This document shows positions 42,890 through 55,320 of a stretch of DNA of 64,000 nt, piece after piece. Made by a program: the position numbers and the translations under genes. The stretch's first letter is position 1. The number at the start of each line of letters is the position of its first letter. This DNA comes from Juglans regia (taxonomy: Eukaryota; Streptophyta; Magnoliopsida; Fagales; Juglandaceae). Location: NCBI RefSeq assembly GCF_001411555.2, contig NC_049912.1:17220341-17284340 (forward strand), in the 5' to 3' direction. Below the pieces are notes generated by a model. It was given only the letters and a program-made list of their open reading frames with translations. It searched no databases and was not told the DNA's origin.

Positions 42890-44218
42890 ATACATTAATT
42901 TGTTGTTTGAGTTTACAATTTAATTTATAATGTCCAACTTTTTCGCATTTATAACAAGCAATCTGTTTTTTCTTTTTATTAGTCTTTTTAGGACTTTTTA
43001 GTGGCTTACTATATGTTTGTTTCTCTTTTATCTTTTTATAGGATTTTTTGTATTTTCGTCTTTTATTAGAATAATTCTTGTAAACTTTTTTCCATTTTTT
43101 ATGTCTTCTTGAATGGGCTAGTCAAATTGTTCACAAAAGGTACCTAATTCTTTTCTAGCAAATTTCTTTTCTTTCTCCATTTGCTTTTTTAATCTTAAAT
43201 CATTGCACATAGTTAACGCAATCCTATTAATTTTACTTATTATATCACCATATGTGAGATTATGAAAATCAATAGTATCATCTGGTCTTAATAATGATTC
43301 TCGTACATTTTAGGCAAAGTAATATGGAAGTCCGACTATGAACTTTTTCTTCCAGTATGGCTGTTGGCAATTATTTATGATCATAACTTTAGTTAGAAAT
43401 ACATCTTTCTACCAACGGAAATTAGATAATTGGGGGCATTTTAAATTAATCAATAAATCACTAGTTCTTTCTTTGAACTGAACAGGATCACCAACAAAAT
43501 GTTTAGTTAATGCATATATTAATGTGTTTACAACATCTTCTATAGGTAAATCATTTTCAGTTTTAATCATTTGCATGTTTTCATCATATTTATAAGCATT
43601 TAATATCTGTGACCTTTGTTCGTATGAAAGATAGTGATCCCACCAGCCTTTTAATTAGCCAGTAAACCCTGTGACAAAAATGTGTGCTACTTGATGATCA
43701 GTCTTTCTATTATTTTCAAGTTCAGATAATCTATCTATATTCCATTCATATAATATATCTGGTGTGAAAGCAGATCTTACTATATGTTCTCTTTCCTCGA
43801 ATTGCATATTCGGCGGAGTGGGCCTAAGATACCAATTTTGAGTAACGGAAACATGATGTTTAGAATCTCTAGCTGAAAAGCTATTAACATGATCTCCTCT
43901 AATCTTATTTATTTGTAGATCTAGATTTTTAAATTGGTTTTCAATATTACTAATTTCAGAGTCAGATAATACAGGTGAGTCTGTCTTACTTAATACATTA
44001 ATATAGGGTTGTTTTGAGGTAGACGCAGAATTACTAATAGTTAATTTTTCTAATTTACTAGAGATTTGTTGTAATAAATCATTTTTGTTTTTAGAAAAAG
44101 TAGTTTTTAAATGAGATGGAATCTCGTGGGGAACAAACAAAGGGGTTTCTTTTCCTTCTTTAATAGTGGGTTTTATAGGAGATATTTGGGTTTCAATTCT
44201 TTCTAATTGTTTGCCCAT
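42890..44218 (-). pseudogene. Caulimovirid capsid region with zinc knuckle
   Basis: Only the first part (44218-43655) is open, 187 residues with Ser/Lys/Glu-rich sequence. The following capsid core (to about 43100) has several stops. A CX2CX4HX4C knuckle is readable at about 42917-42960, as in caulimovirid coat proteins. Beyond it only about 100 bp separate it from the reverse-transcriptase start, so the aspartic protease region seems deleted. Confidence 0.75.
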
Positions 44219-44965
44219 AGTTTTTAAATATAAATTGGTATAATTTTTTTGTTGAATTGTATTATCAAGATTTTTATCAGTATTTGTAATATTATGTTTT
44301 TTTATTGGTGAGGCTAAAATTTGAGTGTTTCTTTGATTGAACTTGATAACTTCAAAACGAGGGTATTCCTTATAAATAGTTTGGTTATTTTCTCATTTAA
44401 TCCATTGGTTAGTAGTTCAGTTTATAGTAGATAATCGATTGGATTTATATATCTCAAACCATGTAAAGAAATGTATATTAGTCTGTATTTTTTCTAAATC
44501 CTCATAATATTTTTCTTGAATATAATATCTTTCTAATTTTGTAAAAGTTGAGAAAAATATTATTCTTTTGTAACTATTTTCCTCTTTCATATAATCTTGT
44601 TTAAGGTATTCCTAGTTGATTTTAAAGTCTTCTTTATTCAGGGTATATATTTGGGCATCATCTCTAACTACTTGTGAGTACGTTAGGGAAGAAAGTTCAG
44701 GTTCTTTTTCAGGATTATGAGAGGTGGATACTTTATCAGGATGACTAACAGTATATACTGGCGTATCAATAATATTTCCAGTAATAATTCTCCGAATCTG
44801 TGTGTTAAGATTCTGGGATCTAGCATCAAAATTTTAAGATTTATTCTGAGAGATTGATGTAAATGCAGATCTGGGTGTCTGATAACTAGAGAGTGCTGGA
44901 GAAGAATAATGTGAAAATGATCTTCTAAAAGGTTGAAAAGCTATTTGAACCGTTTCGTCTGTTTT

Positions 44966-45457
44966 TTATTCTATATATTCAAGATCATCTTTAGAATTAT
45001 TTTCTATCTTAGGTAATGGGATAATATTCTCTAATTGCCATTCATTTGGAAGTGTAATTTGATTCCAATTGATTTGTTTAGGAATTTGTATATTAGAGTT
45101 TTGTGTACTAAATTGTAATAGTAATGTATATCCTTTTGGACTGGTAATAAGAGCTTGTGGCTCTAATGTTGTTTTCATTAATTTATAGTGGATCCTATAA
45201 ACTACTGTTAAAGGATGTGATCCTTTCATCATATGATAACCATTTGTTTTAATATTTAATATTAAAGAATGTAAGATATTGGTATCAAATAATGAAAGGA
45301 AATAATTGGGATAATAATTAAAATAAACTGATCCTTCAAACAGACTTGATTCTACCATTCCAAATAAAGAATCATGAAAATTATAGTATCTTCCATCTCT
45401 TAAACAGAGTAATACTGAGGTGTTTAATCCACTTCTAGTAAGTGACTTTATAGCCAC
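44966..45457 (-). pseudogene. Caulimovirid movement protein fragment
   Basis: An open fragment of 163 residues matching the movement-protein domain of caulimovirids, recognised by the conserved IKSLTRSGLNTS, CLRDGRYYNF and LFEGSVYF blocks. Such proteins form tubules through plasmodesmata. Upstream coding (back to about 45775) is interrupted by stops, and the downstream frame ends at 44966. This copy cannot give a complete protein. Confidence 0.8.
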
Positions 45458-46008
45458 TTGTACTAATCCAATATGTATGAAAGAGTATTTCTGTTCTTTG
45501 TGACGATTAATTGTTTCCTTTGTTAATAGGTGTAACGATTCATAATCATTATTTAAACTAATAGTCTTTTCTACTGTTTTAATTGTGTAATTTGTAAGAA
45601 ATGATATTTTAGAAAAAGTAGACTATTTGTATATTTGATGATTTGGAACATTAGGAATTGTCCAGTCTTATAAGTTTCTTTCTATATTTATTATATTGTA
45701 ATCTTCTTGATTGATGTTATTAGGTTCTGTGGGAATAATATTAGTGGGTTCCTTAGATTTGAATACAGATTTCATTGAAACAGGTTTTTAAGCAAAGATT
45801 TCCTATATCCAAAGGGGAATAAGTAGATTAAGAACTTGAGGAAACACCACCGGGACCACCCTTAAAGCCTTCTGAATAAATGGGCTGACTATCGGTTTTT
45901 CATGGCTTACCAACACAAGCTTCTCAATATACTTCTTCTTCTTTAGTTATAGGTTACCTTTGTAAAAATCTGTATCAGTGATTTCTTACTCCATTTTTTT
46001 TTTTTTTT

Positions 46009-46305
46009 TTATAGAGCAAGAATAGTTAAATGATTTCTTACACTTTTAATTTCGTTTCTTAAAAAAGTGCAGTCAGCTTCTAGGTATTCTATTGTTGATT
46101 GTCTACTTTGATATATAGTCATCATAAATGTATAATCTTGTCTCATCAATTGTTGTTGTCTTTTAAGATCTTTTATGTTATCTATTAAGATCTCTAATTT
46201 AAGTCTTAAATTATATTCTGTACATTTTAACTTATACAAATCACGAAAACCAGTATTATGAGTATAATAATAATCAATCATAAAGTATTCAAAATTAAAC
46301 AACAA
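46009..46305 (-). pseudogene. Caulimovirid small upstream ORF, coiled-coil
   Basis: An open frame of 98 residues upstream of the movement-protein region. It has Leu/Lys/Gln-rich heptad-like sequence and no recognised family. It could be the start of the viral polyprotein or a separate small ORF. Confidence 0.4.
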
Positions 46306-46309
46306 TTAA

Positions 46310-46600
46310 ATTAACAATATAAACTTATGTAATAAAATAATATTATTTTAAATTTAATTTTGATTTTGATTTTTAATTTAATGTATTTAAATTATTGAGT
46401 TTGTTAGCCTATCACTACCTTTACTTATTGTATTGACATGTATTGATGTCTAATTGCTTGAAAACAGTGCCACTATTTATGATTGTCGGTTGGACCATTG
46501 GTCTATCAAAACCCGTAAATAGAGACCCGCGGGCCAAAGTCTTTTAATATATGCAAATCATATATGAATAATTATATCAAAAGATAAATCAAGGCCGATC

Positions 46601-46631
<31 letters not shown>

Positions 46632-47541
46632 TAAGAGATGGTATCATCATTTATTAATCAGACAAGCTTACATCTATAACCAAATACATATAGGAATATC
46701 CTCATATCAACCATTACCCCATAAACCAGTTGATGCATTTGGATTTCTATCAATACACTATTTCTTTTTGTGACTAGTCTAGCCTTTATTGTTGTTGATG
46801 CTCTTTATAGATAAACGTCCAAGAAACGAACTCCATTTTTTATTTTTACTAAACAATAAGGGAAACAGTAATATAGATGCAAAAAATGATGTATTACAGT
46901 TTAGACCACTTCTTGTAAATTTTAGACTCTGTTACTGCATGTGAAGGCAACACGCTAATCTCTTTTCAATTACAAAAATCAAATCTAAAAGATCTAATGG
47001 TGGAGATTCCGATGATCTAGAGCATGTGGCGAGAAAAGCTTTCTGAAGGGGTGGCACGTGAGGACCATGCACAGTTGTAAGCAATGCATGAGGACCACGC
47101 GCGGTGATTTTTGCAAAACTGCCAATATCCTCCAAACGATTTGCCAGCCTGTGAGTCTTCTTGTGATGCGTGTGTCTCTCAAGATTTGCCAAAAAACTGT
47201 AGATCTGTCTGTTTCAACCTTGAAGGAAACAAAATAAATTAAGAAAAGAGAATTACTTTGATAGATAAAGAGGGTAGATGGAGAAATGAGGGAACGAGAT
47301 GGAGAAGGAGGAGGAAGCCGATGCCTCCTCCTCTTCTGGCAAAAGTCAGATCTAGAGGCTACCAGATCTTTTTACTAGAGAGAGAGAAAAAGTTTACCCT
47401 AGAACCTCTTTTTTTCAAATATCCTCTTCGGCGGACTTTATATATATATATATATATATATTAGCAGTGGGGCAATGTTCGTGGCACATTTGCCTAGTTG
47501 AATGAAAAACAAGTTGTTTTGTAAAATATAAACATGCTTTG
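46310..47541. other. Intergenic sequence between the viral remnant and the hAT element
   Basis: AT-rich, with (TA)n at about 46612-46631 and 47440-47461. A purine-rich stretch at 47230-47400 gives a + frame rich in Arg that I do not recognise; it resembles exon debris. Confidence 0.5.
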
Positions 47542-48397
47542 TAGGAGTGATCTCGGTCCGGTCCAGTCCGGTCTTGGGCTATTTTGTAGACCGGATCGGA
47601 CCTATTCGGTCCAAGATTTATCCACCCTGGACCGGACAGAGTCACATATAGGTCCTGTCCTGTCCGGTCCGGTCCAGGGTCAGTCCAATCGGTCTGGACA
47701 TGCCTAAGATGGGCCATTCAGCCCATCTAAATCTTTTTTTTTTTTTTTTTTTTACCCAATTTCAATTATTTTTGGCCCATTTTAAATTTTGTACATTTTT
47801 TTAACTAAAACTATTAAAAAAACTTGATTTTGAAAAATACAATGATAAAAAAAAATAATCTATATAAAAAACAAAAAAAAAACCAAAAAAATAATAATAA
47901 TACAAAAGTTGTTACAAATTATAAATTACAAATTATAATCCAAAACTTAACAACTTAAGCACTTGACATATAACGAGACCAAAATTCTAGCTGCTACATC
48001 CAGCTTACTAATCTCCAACTCAGTTACTCAGGAGTCAGGACTGGCCTATATTTCTATCTGAAATTAAGACACTGCAGTATATCAAGTAGGGCTGCGACAA
48101 AAAAAGAAAAAAAAAAGTATTAAGTAGGGACCAAAATTCTAGCTGCTACATTCAAACTAGCATAATCAATAACGTCGGTAGAATTTAAAGATTATAATCT
48201 TCTCACCTCTTTAGTCTTTAATCAACATTGGGTATAGGGCCAGTAGGCATTGAATTTGACCCCTCCACAGAATCAGCAAAGTTCGGGTCCCCAACAAGTT
48301 CTATCCATAAAAATTTAAAACAAAACAAGTTAAATAAAGTTACATAACATAGAAGATAAAACAAAATAAACCACAAAAGATATCAAAGGTAATTTTA

Positions 48398-50483
48398 TTA
48401 CATACCTATATCCAGCTGCTTCTCAAATTCCTCAACTTCATCCATTAAAGTCCTAAGGTTTATTGGAGTAGAAGAAGAACGAAGCCAGCTTTGTGCACAT
48501 ATGAGACCCTCAACACTCATTGGATTTAAACTACTCCGGAAAGGGTCAAGTACACGACCCGCAGTGCTAAATGTAGATTCAGAAGCCACAGTAGATACCG
48601 GTATTGCAAGAACATCACGTGCAACCTCTGAAAGTACGCGATATCTAACTGAATTCACCTTCCACCAAATTAGAAGGTCAAAACTATCATCTTCATCCTC
48701 ACATCTTTCAGCTAAATATCTATCAACCTCTGACTTACTTTCCAAATTATCTTCTGACTACAACTGTTGCTTAAATTCAACCGTCATTTTTACCTTTCTA
48801 CTAGCCACATTGTCAGCTAAAGGAGCTACATCTTCATGTTGGGAACTTGTGCGCTGAGGATAATGCCCTTCTTCATTTTCCATGTATGCATCATATATAC
48901 GGATAAATGCATTTTTCACCTTCCAACTAAAATCAAGTTTTTTTGCATGATCATGTGCATACATTTTCCCAACCCAAAATCAAGATATCGCATCTTGTAG
49001 CGAGGATCAAGAAGAACACCAACATAGAGCAACATATTTTGATTTTCCAAGTTCTCTCAATACTTGTCAAACTTTCTCTTCATATTTGTGGCCATTAATC
49101 CCACCGCGGGGTTTCGTTCTTCACACTCCATATTAATGGCATCTTCAATAATAACCAACTTCGGAAAAAAAACATTACAAGTTACATATTCACCCCCCGA
49201 GAATTTTAAAGTTGCATCATGAAATAATGCAAGGAACCTCACAAACAACTGTACATTCGCTCAATCGGATGCTTTGGGAGGCCCTAACTTCTTTGACTTT
49301 CTCGTATTCACCACATGGTCTATATTTTCATCATTGATACCATCGTCATCATCATCTCTAATACTACTAAGGAAGTACGGATCTTCTTCCTCCAACCGAT
49401 CAAAAGCCCTTTTAAATTTTGAAGCCCTCTCCAACATAAGATAGGTGGAGTTCCATCTAGGCAAACTTGGCTTTTAGATTGAATATCTTCCAACCCCACA
49501 CATTTCTGATATGTACTATACCTTTGAGGGTAGGATTTAACATACTTCACAACACCCCTCACCTTCACAATAGACTCATCATATTCTTTTAACCTCTCAC
49601 GAACAATTAAGTTCAAAATGTGAGCACAACATCGGACATGTAAGAATTCATGTTCCAAGATCGTGTCTTTTCCTATATATTTTTTTTTTCAAATAAGAAA
49701 CAACTCCATTATTAGAACTTGCATTATCAACTGTGAGTGCAAGTATTTTTGGTCGCCCTCAATCATGCAAACACATCTCTATGCCCTTACCAAGGGTATC
49801 GCCCTTGTGATTTTCAACCAAACAAAAGGAAAGAATCCTCTTGTGTAACTTCCAACCATCATCAATAACGTGTGCTATGAGACACATATAGTTTAGGTTT
49901 TGCACAAATGTCCATGTGTTAGAAACTCGCTACCCAGAAGAGCATTTCTCAACTTTTATTTTTCTTTTAAAAACAAATTAAAACAATCTTTGGCAACCGT
50001 CATACGGGATAGAATCCTTACCCACTTAGGACAAACCACAAGCATAAACTTCCTAAAACCCTCCCCTTTAGCATGCCTAAAGGGCAACTCATCAAGAATA
50101 ATCATCTCTGCTAAGGCTTGTCGGCAAGCCTCAACACTAAATGCAATAGGGACAAGTCCCCCACTACCACTACCACTTTCTTCCTTCACCTTCCAACCTA
50201 GAGTCGTCCGAGATTTATCCGTCTTCTTAAACAGACATTTCTTACATTGGTGCTCAATGTGATACTTCATGTTTTTCATACCATTGGTCTTCGTATCACA
50301 TGCATACGAAGCACCACAATAATTACATGTAGCCTTAGGTTTACTTAGATCACCTTTTGAAATTTTTGTAAAGTGATCCCAAACAAAAGACCTAACTCTA
50401 CCTCTTTGTGACCCACCAACTGATTGATCACTTACATTGGGTGGGGGTGGGGGTGGAGGCATGTTTGGTCTTGAATCTTGCAC
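48398..50483 (-). pseudogene. hAT transposase (BED finger, RICESLEEPER-like), interrupted
   Basis: Transposase of the surrounding hAT element. The N-terminal piece (50483-49956, 175 residues) has a Pro run, then SFVWDHFTKI and a BED zinc finger (CNYCGASYAC, closing H...HQC). The next stretch (to 49660) is broken by stops but keeps a DNASSNN motif near 49715, containing the first catalytic Asp. At 49658-49320 are CCAHILNLIVRERLKE and related blocks; a RWNSTYLMLERA motif follows at about 49460 in another frame. The C-terminal piece (48745-48398) is the hAT dimerisation region: LAIPVSTVASESTFSTAGRV. Several frameshifts separate the pieces, so no complete enzyme is encoded. Confidence 0.88.
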
Positions 50484-50639
50484 ATCATTTGTAGAAGACT
50501 CTATCTATAAAATGGAGTCATGACAAACAAGACAAAAAGACAAAAGAACAAAAGAATTAGAAAACAAGCATTAATATAGAGTGTTAAAGCCTTGTAAATT
50601 CATGCATCTCAACTATATAATATATATGAGCATATATAT

Positions 50640-51890
50640 TTATGTATAGATATATATGAGTTATATTTTTCTACAAAGTAATGCATCTTAGATTCTCAAC
50701 TATATATAATATATATATGTTATATAATATATATATGAGCATATATATATATATATGTATGTATTACGGGTGTAACCGGTCCGGTCCGGTCCGGTCCTGT
50801 TTTGGACAAAATTTAGGACCGAACCGGTATGTACCAGTTTTTCATTTTTCAAAACCGATTACGCATCAGTTACCTTCCTAAACCGGTACATCCGGTTTTA
50901 CTGGTTTCAAGTCTAGTCCGGTTTTCCGAGCTTTTTAAAATGTAAAAAACATATAATAAAATTTTACTTCTTATGATAAAGTATTATTAATAATTTAATA
51001 TATATATATATATATATTATGTTTAAAGCATATGATCAATTAAATTCATTTTTAAGATTAAAATTTTATTTTATAAATTATAATAACATTATCTTATATT
51101 TAATTATATTAATAACATATACTCAAACAAGTTACAAATGTTCATATTTAAGATTAATATTTTATGTTATAATTTATAAATTATAATATGAAATTATTTC
51201 ATATATGATATATAATTATATATTATATATAAAAATTTAATATATTATTATATATTATATATAAAACTTATATATATAAATATTTTGTATAATATATAAA
51301 ATTAATTTATATATATATTTTTTCCAACCTGTCCGGTCCGGTTCCGGAAACTACGGAACCAAAACCGGACCGGTTCCGGCCTATTTTCATAATATAGGAA
51401 CTGGTTCTGTTTCGAACCGGACTGGTTCAAAACTGGACCAACCAGTCCGGTCCGATTTTCCGGTTTAAATTTACACCCCTAGTATGTATATATATATGAG
51501 TTATATTTTTCTACAAAGTAATACATCTCAGATTCTCAACTATATATATATGAGCATATATATGTATGTGTATATATATATATATATGAGTTATATTTTT
51601 CTACAAAGTAATGCATCTCAGATTCTCAACTATATATATATATAATATAATATATATATATATATATATGTTATATAATATATATGAGCATATATATGTA
51701 TGTATACATATATATGAGTTATATTTTTCTACAAATTATATACATCTCAGATTCTCAACTATATATAATATATATATATGAGTTATATTTTTCTACAAAT
51801 TATATGCATCTCAGATTCTCAACTCATATATATATGTATATATATATTTATATATATATATATATATATACATACATATATATGCTCATA
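50640..51890. repeat. AT-rich minisatellite in the hAT element, interrupted by copy 3
   Basis: A motif GAGTTATATTTTTCTACAAA followed by CATCTCAGATTCTCAACTATAT recurs near 50658, 51497, 51589, 51717 and 51780, separated by (TA)n of varied length. The 717-bp nested element lies between the first and second copies. Confidence 0.85.
50765..51481. mobile_element. Non-autonomous hAT element, GGTCC-rich family (copy 3, nested)
   Basis: A 717-bp element with ends TACGGGTGTAACC and TTTACACCCCTA and a perfect 8-bp duplication GTATGTAT at 50757-50764 and 51482-51489. Subterminal CCGGTCCGGTCC repeats surround an AT-rich core. It is inserted in the 5' half of the larger hAT element, which it resembles at the ends, and in the middle of an AT-rich tandem repeat. 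Confidence 0.9.
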
Positions 51891-51899
51891 TTCATTCCA

Positions 51900-53520
51900 A
51901 GAAAGCCTAAAATGCAAGAGTGCCAAAAATCTCCCAATACTACCATTGTGGTTCGACCAACAAAAAAAAATTGTGCTTCAACTAAAAAAAAATAAAAAAT
52001 GTCGGAGTCCCTGGACCTTGACCCGTAAGTTTTCTATAAATCCCTTTTTTGCCACACATGACACAAGTTCACAATAAGAGTCAAGAGTCATCGAATTATA
52101 CTGGGTCATGACAAATTGACAATCGGCGTCCAGCTATAAAAACCAAAATCAACACCCAACGAGAGTCAACACCATCAAAATACGCGAAGATTAAATACCA
52201 GAGAGAGAGATTGAGAGAGAGAGTACCAAAATACTTGACGGAGGGAGGCGACCAAGGGGCTGGAGGAGAGGGGGAGGCGACGGCTAGGGTTTATCGTTTC
52301 GCCCAATCGCAAAATAGCCTTTCGGGGGAGACGGGGGGCGAATTGGGGAAGTGAGGGCCGAGGGGGGTGGGGAAACTAATGTTGAAACGACGCTGTTTGG
52401 ATTGAAATTGGATCCAAACAACGCCGTTTCAATAGACGGTTTATTAAAAAAAAAAACAGAGTTGCGTGAAATGACGCCGTTTCACGCAACTTCGTTTTAA
52501 AATCTTGCCCCTCCTAGACTTAAATGGCGCCGTTTAGGTCCTATTTTATACTAAACAGTGCCGTTTTGGCTTCTTGGCAGTTGGCAGTTGGCAGATGAGT
52601 TATACAATAATTTTAATAATACATTAATAATTTAATACTATAGACTTATACATTAATTTTAATAATACATTAATAATTTAATACTATAAACTTATTGTGA
52701 TTAGTTATTATCAATCATGATTAATATAAGTGATTAGTATATTTTGTTTTAATATCATATTAGAGTCTATTACTATACTAATACTATATAGACTTATAGT
52801 GTGTGTATATAATATATATATATATATATTATAATGATATAGTGATACTAATACTATATATTATATAATAATACATTAATACTATAAACTTATAGTGATT
52901 AGTTATTATCAATCATGATTAATATAAGTTATAACTATATAATAGATTTATAGTATTAGTATTAGACTATTAGTATATTTTTTTTAATTCCATATTAGAG
53001 TCTATTAGTATACTAATACTATATATTATATAATAATACATTAATACTATAGACTTATAGTGATTAGTTATAATCAATAATGATTAATATAAGTTATAAC
53101 TATATAATAGATTAATAGTATTAGTACTAGACTATTAGTAATATAGTATAGATATATGTTAGTAACATACTAATATTAGTTTTAGTGATTTAGTATAAGT
53201 TATAACTATATTACTATAACTATAACTATTAACTATAGTCTTAGTCTATATTAGACTATTACTAATATACTATTTGTATATATTTTTTTTAATACCATAT
53301 TAGAGTCTAGAAGTAGAGTATAGACTATTAATATAATACTTGTATTAGTATAAATATTAGTAATTTAGTATTACTATAAAATTATAAATATTACGATTAG
53401 AATAAAATTATAAATATTAGTATTAGTTAATAATTACTTAATGATGAGTTAGTAATAGGATTAGGTTAATTAGTCAAATGAAAATTATATACTTAATATA
53501 TATAAATTATTAAATTATAT
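51900..53520. other. 5' region of the hAT element, non-coding
   Basis: Holds a GC-rich gene-leader-like stretch (52200-52580) with repeated AACGACGCCGTTT/AACGGCGTCGTTT-like motifs and a long AT-rich stretch (52600-53520) with about 170-bp diverged repeats containing TAATACTATA and CTTATAGTGATTAGTTAT. No protein is recognised. Confidence 0.5.
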
Positions 53521-53701
53521 ATATATTTAATTCGGTCCGGTCAGGTCCGAAAAACCACCGGACCGTGGACCGAACCGAATTCATTTGATCCTTTGAATTT
53601 CGGACCGGACTGGACCGGAACCACTCCTGGTCCAGACCGAATTGGCCGGTCTGGCCGGTTTTTCCGATCCGGACCGCCTGATCCTCATCCCGATTGCTTT
53701 G

Positions 53702-54546
53702 TGTTTAAAAAATAAAAATGTAATCATAAACAAAATAAGTGGTATATGGAGAATCATTTATGAACTCAGTTTTTGCACCTAACAAGTGAAAATAGATGTG
53801 GAGAATCTATGTGATGATGACAGTACTTCACGGCATAAATCGAAGTAATCCAACCGAAGAAAATAAAAAATGAGAAGTGGTGAAATGAAATTTAAAATTA
53901 GCGAAACCAAAGCATGGTCTTGGTCGCAGAATAGAAAATTGTGAATCAATTTTATTGGAGTGCAAAAGAATATGTATCAATAGAGAAAAACACATTACAG
54001 TTAGGAAATGAAAAAGAACCCAATCGTAAAATTCTGAGTCAATTCCTCCAAAGTAGCAGTCTATATGTAAAGCCACAAAAACTCCTGCGGAAATTGCAAA
54101 AATAAATATTACAGTAATATGAGTAATATGAAAATTTAAAGATTTTAGATATTCTAGTATTAGTTTTCTTAGCAAAATATATGAATTGTAGAATTCAACC
54201 ATACTACTCAATGACCTAGGGAGCACTAAAAAAATACATAGTCTTTTATTTCTATATTGTTCTCATATTTTTTTCATCATTAAAGTAAGTCTCTTCTATT
54301 TTGGAAACTCCAAAAATATTATAATGGTAGAAAATCATTTTATTTAAATGATTTTAGTTAATTAAGAATATTATGAGATTTAAATTATATTAAAAATTTG
54401 AATTATTTATATGATTTTACTCTTTTAAAAATATTTAACAAAACTCTATCATTTATTTAATGATGAAATATTAGTATTTTATAAATTAAAGTTGAATTTA
54501 TATTTTAATTATCTATTTTAAGTTAGTTTATTTTTAATGTTTTAAT
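53702..54546. other. AT-rich intergenic sequence
   Basis: A minus-strand open stretch of 132 residues at 53828-54226 is Phe/Leu-rich with no recognisable family or gene structure. Nothing else is seen. Confidence 0.45.
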
Positions 54547-54785
54547 CTCCACCCACTGTTGGATCAATTCTGGATATTCAAGATGAAGGGTAAAATCTCA
54601 AACCCTAACTTTTTCTTTCATTTTTCCCTCTTCCCTCTCTCTCCTCCCTCCCTCCCTCCCTCCAGCTGCACGCACCTCTCCCTCTCGATCTCTTCTCCTC
54701 GGCTCCGCCCAGCGCAACTGGCCGTCGCTATCGCGACACCACCAAACCCAATTATCAGCGACCTTCCCCACGCCGATCTTGTGCC

Positions 54786-55100
54786 CACAGACCTCTCTCT
54801 CTCTCCCTCCGCAACAAGCCAAAGCTCGTAGCCCTCTATCTTCCTCTACACGCATGGGTTTCTCCCCATAGTGCCGCTATTAGCCACCCCTATAGCACCG
54901 CACCACCACTACCAGCCCACCGAGCTCGTCCCCACAGACCTCTCTCTCTCCCTTCGCAACAGGCTGAAGCCTGTAGCCCTCTCTCTTCCTCTACACGCAC
55001 CCACTACCAGCAGCCCGCTGAACTCGTCCCCACAGACCTCTCTCTCTCCCGCCTCAACAGGCCGAAGCCCGTAGCCCTCTCTCTTCCTCTACACACACGA
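54786..55100 (+). repeat. Three CT-rich tandem units
   Basis: CACAGACCTCTCTCTCTCCC followed by CAACA-GGC-GAAGC and GTAGCCCTCTCTCTTCCTCTACAC occurs at about 54786, 54932 and 55031. Spacing is uneven (146 and 99 bp). Frames give Ser/Pro-rich peptides of no known family. Confidence 0.8.
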
Positions 55101-55320
55101 GTTTCTCCCCGTGTGTTGATTTGTGATTTGTGTGGAAACTTGTGTGTTGATTTGGTGATTTTTTGATTTTGTGGTGATTTGGTTTCTCCCCGTATGTTGA
55201 TTTATGATTTGTGATTTGTGTGGAAACTTGTGTGTTGATTTGGTAATTTGTGTGGTGATTTTTTGATTTTGTGGTATTTGTGTGGTGATTTGCTGTGAGA
55301 TTTTGTGGTGATTTTGCCGT
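55100..55320 (+). repeat. GT-rich tandem duplication
   Basis: Units with TGATTTGTGTGGAAACTTG at about 55119 and 55216, each followed by TGTGTTGATTTGG and TTTTTTGATTTTGTGGT; period about 97 bp. Adjoins the CT-rich block and may belong to the same unidentified element. Confidence 0.8.

Larger units (their letters stand above)
40176..46305 (-). mobile_element. Endogenous caulimovirid (Florendovirus/Petuvirus-like), decayed
   Basis: About 6.1 kb of minus-strand pararetroviral sequence. In order: a small coiled-coil ORF, movement protein, capsid region with zinc knuckle, reverse transcriptase with RNase H, and a downstream ORF of unknown function. Many stops and frameshifts interrupt it, and the protease zone is missing, so it is a genomic fossil. 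A downstream ORF after RNase H is known in florendoviruses, which favours that genus over Petuvirus. No LTRs or integrase are present. A (TA)n tract lies near 46612-46631, of interest because florendoviruses tend to sit in TA repeats. Confidence 0.8.
47542..53693 (-). mobile_element. Full-length hAT transposon with disabled transposase
   Basis: A 6.15-kb element. The left end reads TAGGAGTGATCTCGGTCCGG; the right end, reversed, TCGGGATGAGGATCAGGCGGTCCGG. Flanking 8-mers are ATGCTTTG (47534-47541) and TTGCTTTG (53694-53701), matching at 7 of 8. Both ends have GGTCCGG-rich subterminal zones of about 150 bp, as in the non-autonomous copies at 517, 23724 and 50765. A minus-strand BED-finger transposase lies at 48398-50483 but is interrupted. 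The 5' half is expanded by AT-rich repeats and a nested relative. Confidence 0.8.

Noticed and set aside
47258..47464. Arg-rich + strand frame ending in a Tyr/Ile run
   Set aside because: The end is a (TA)n microsatellite and the start has no known domain.
53828..54226. 132-residue minus-strand frame with hydrophobic stretches
   Set aside because: AT-rich composition gives Phe/Leu runs; no homologue recognised and no exon borders.
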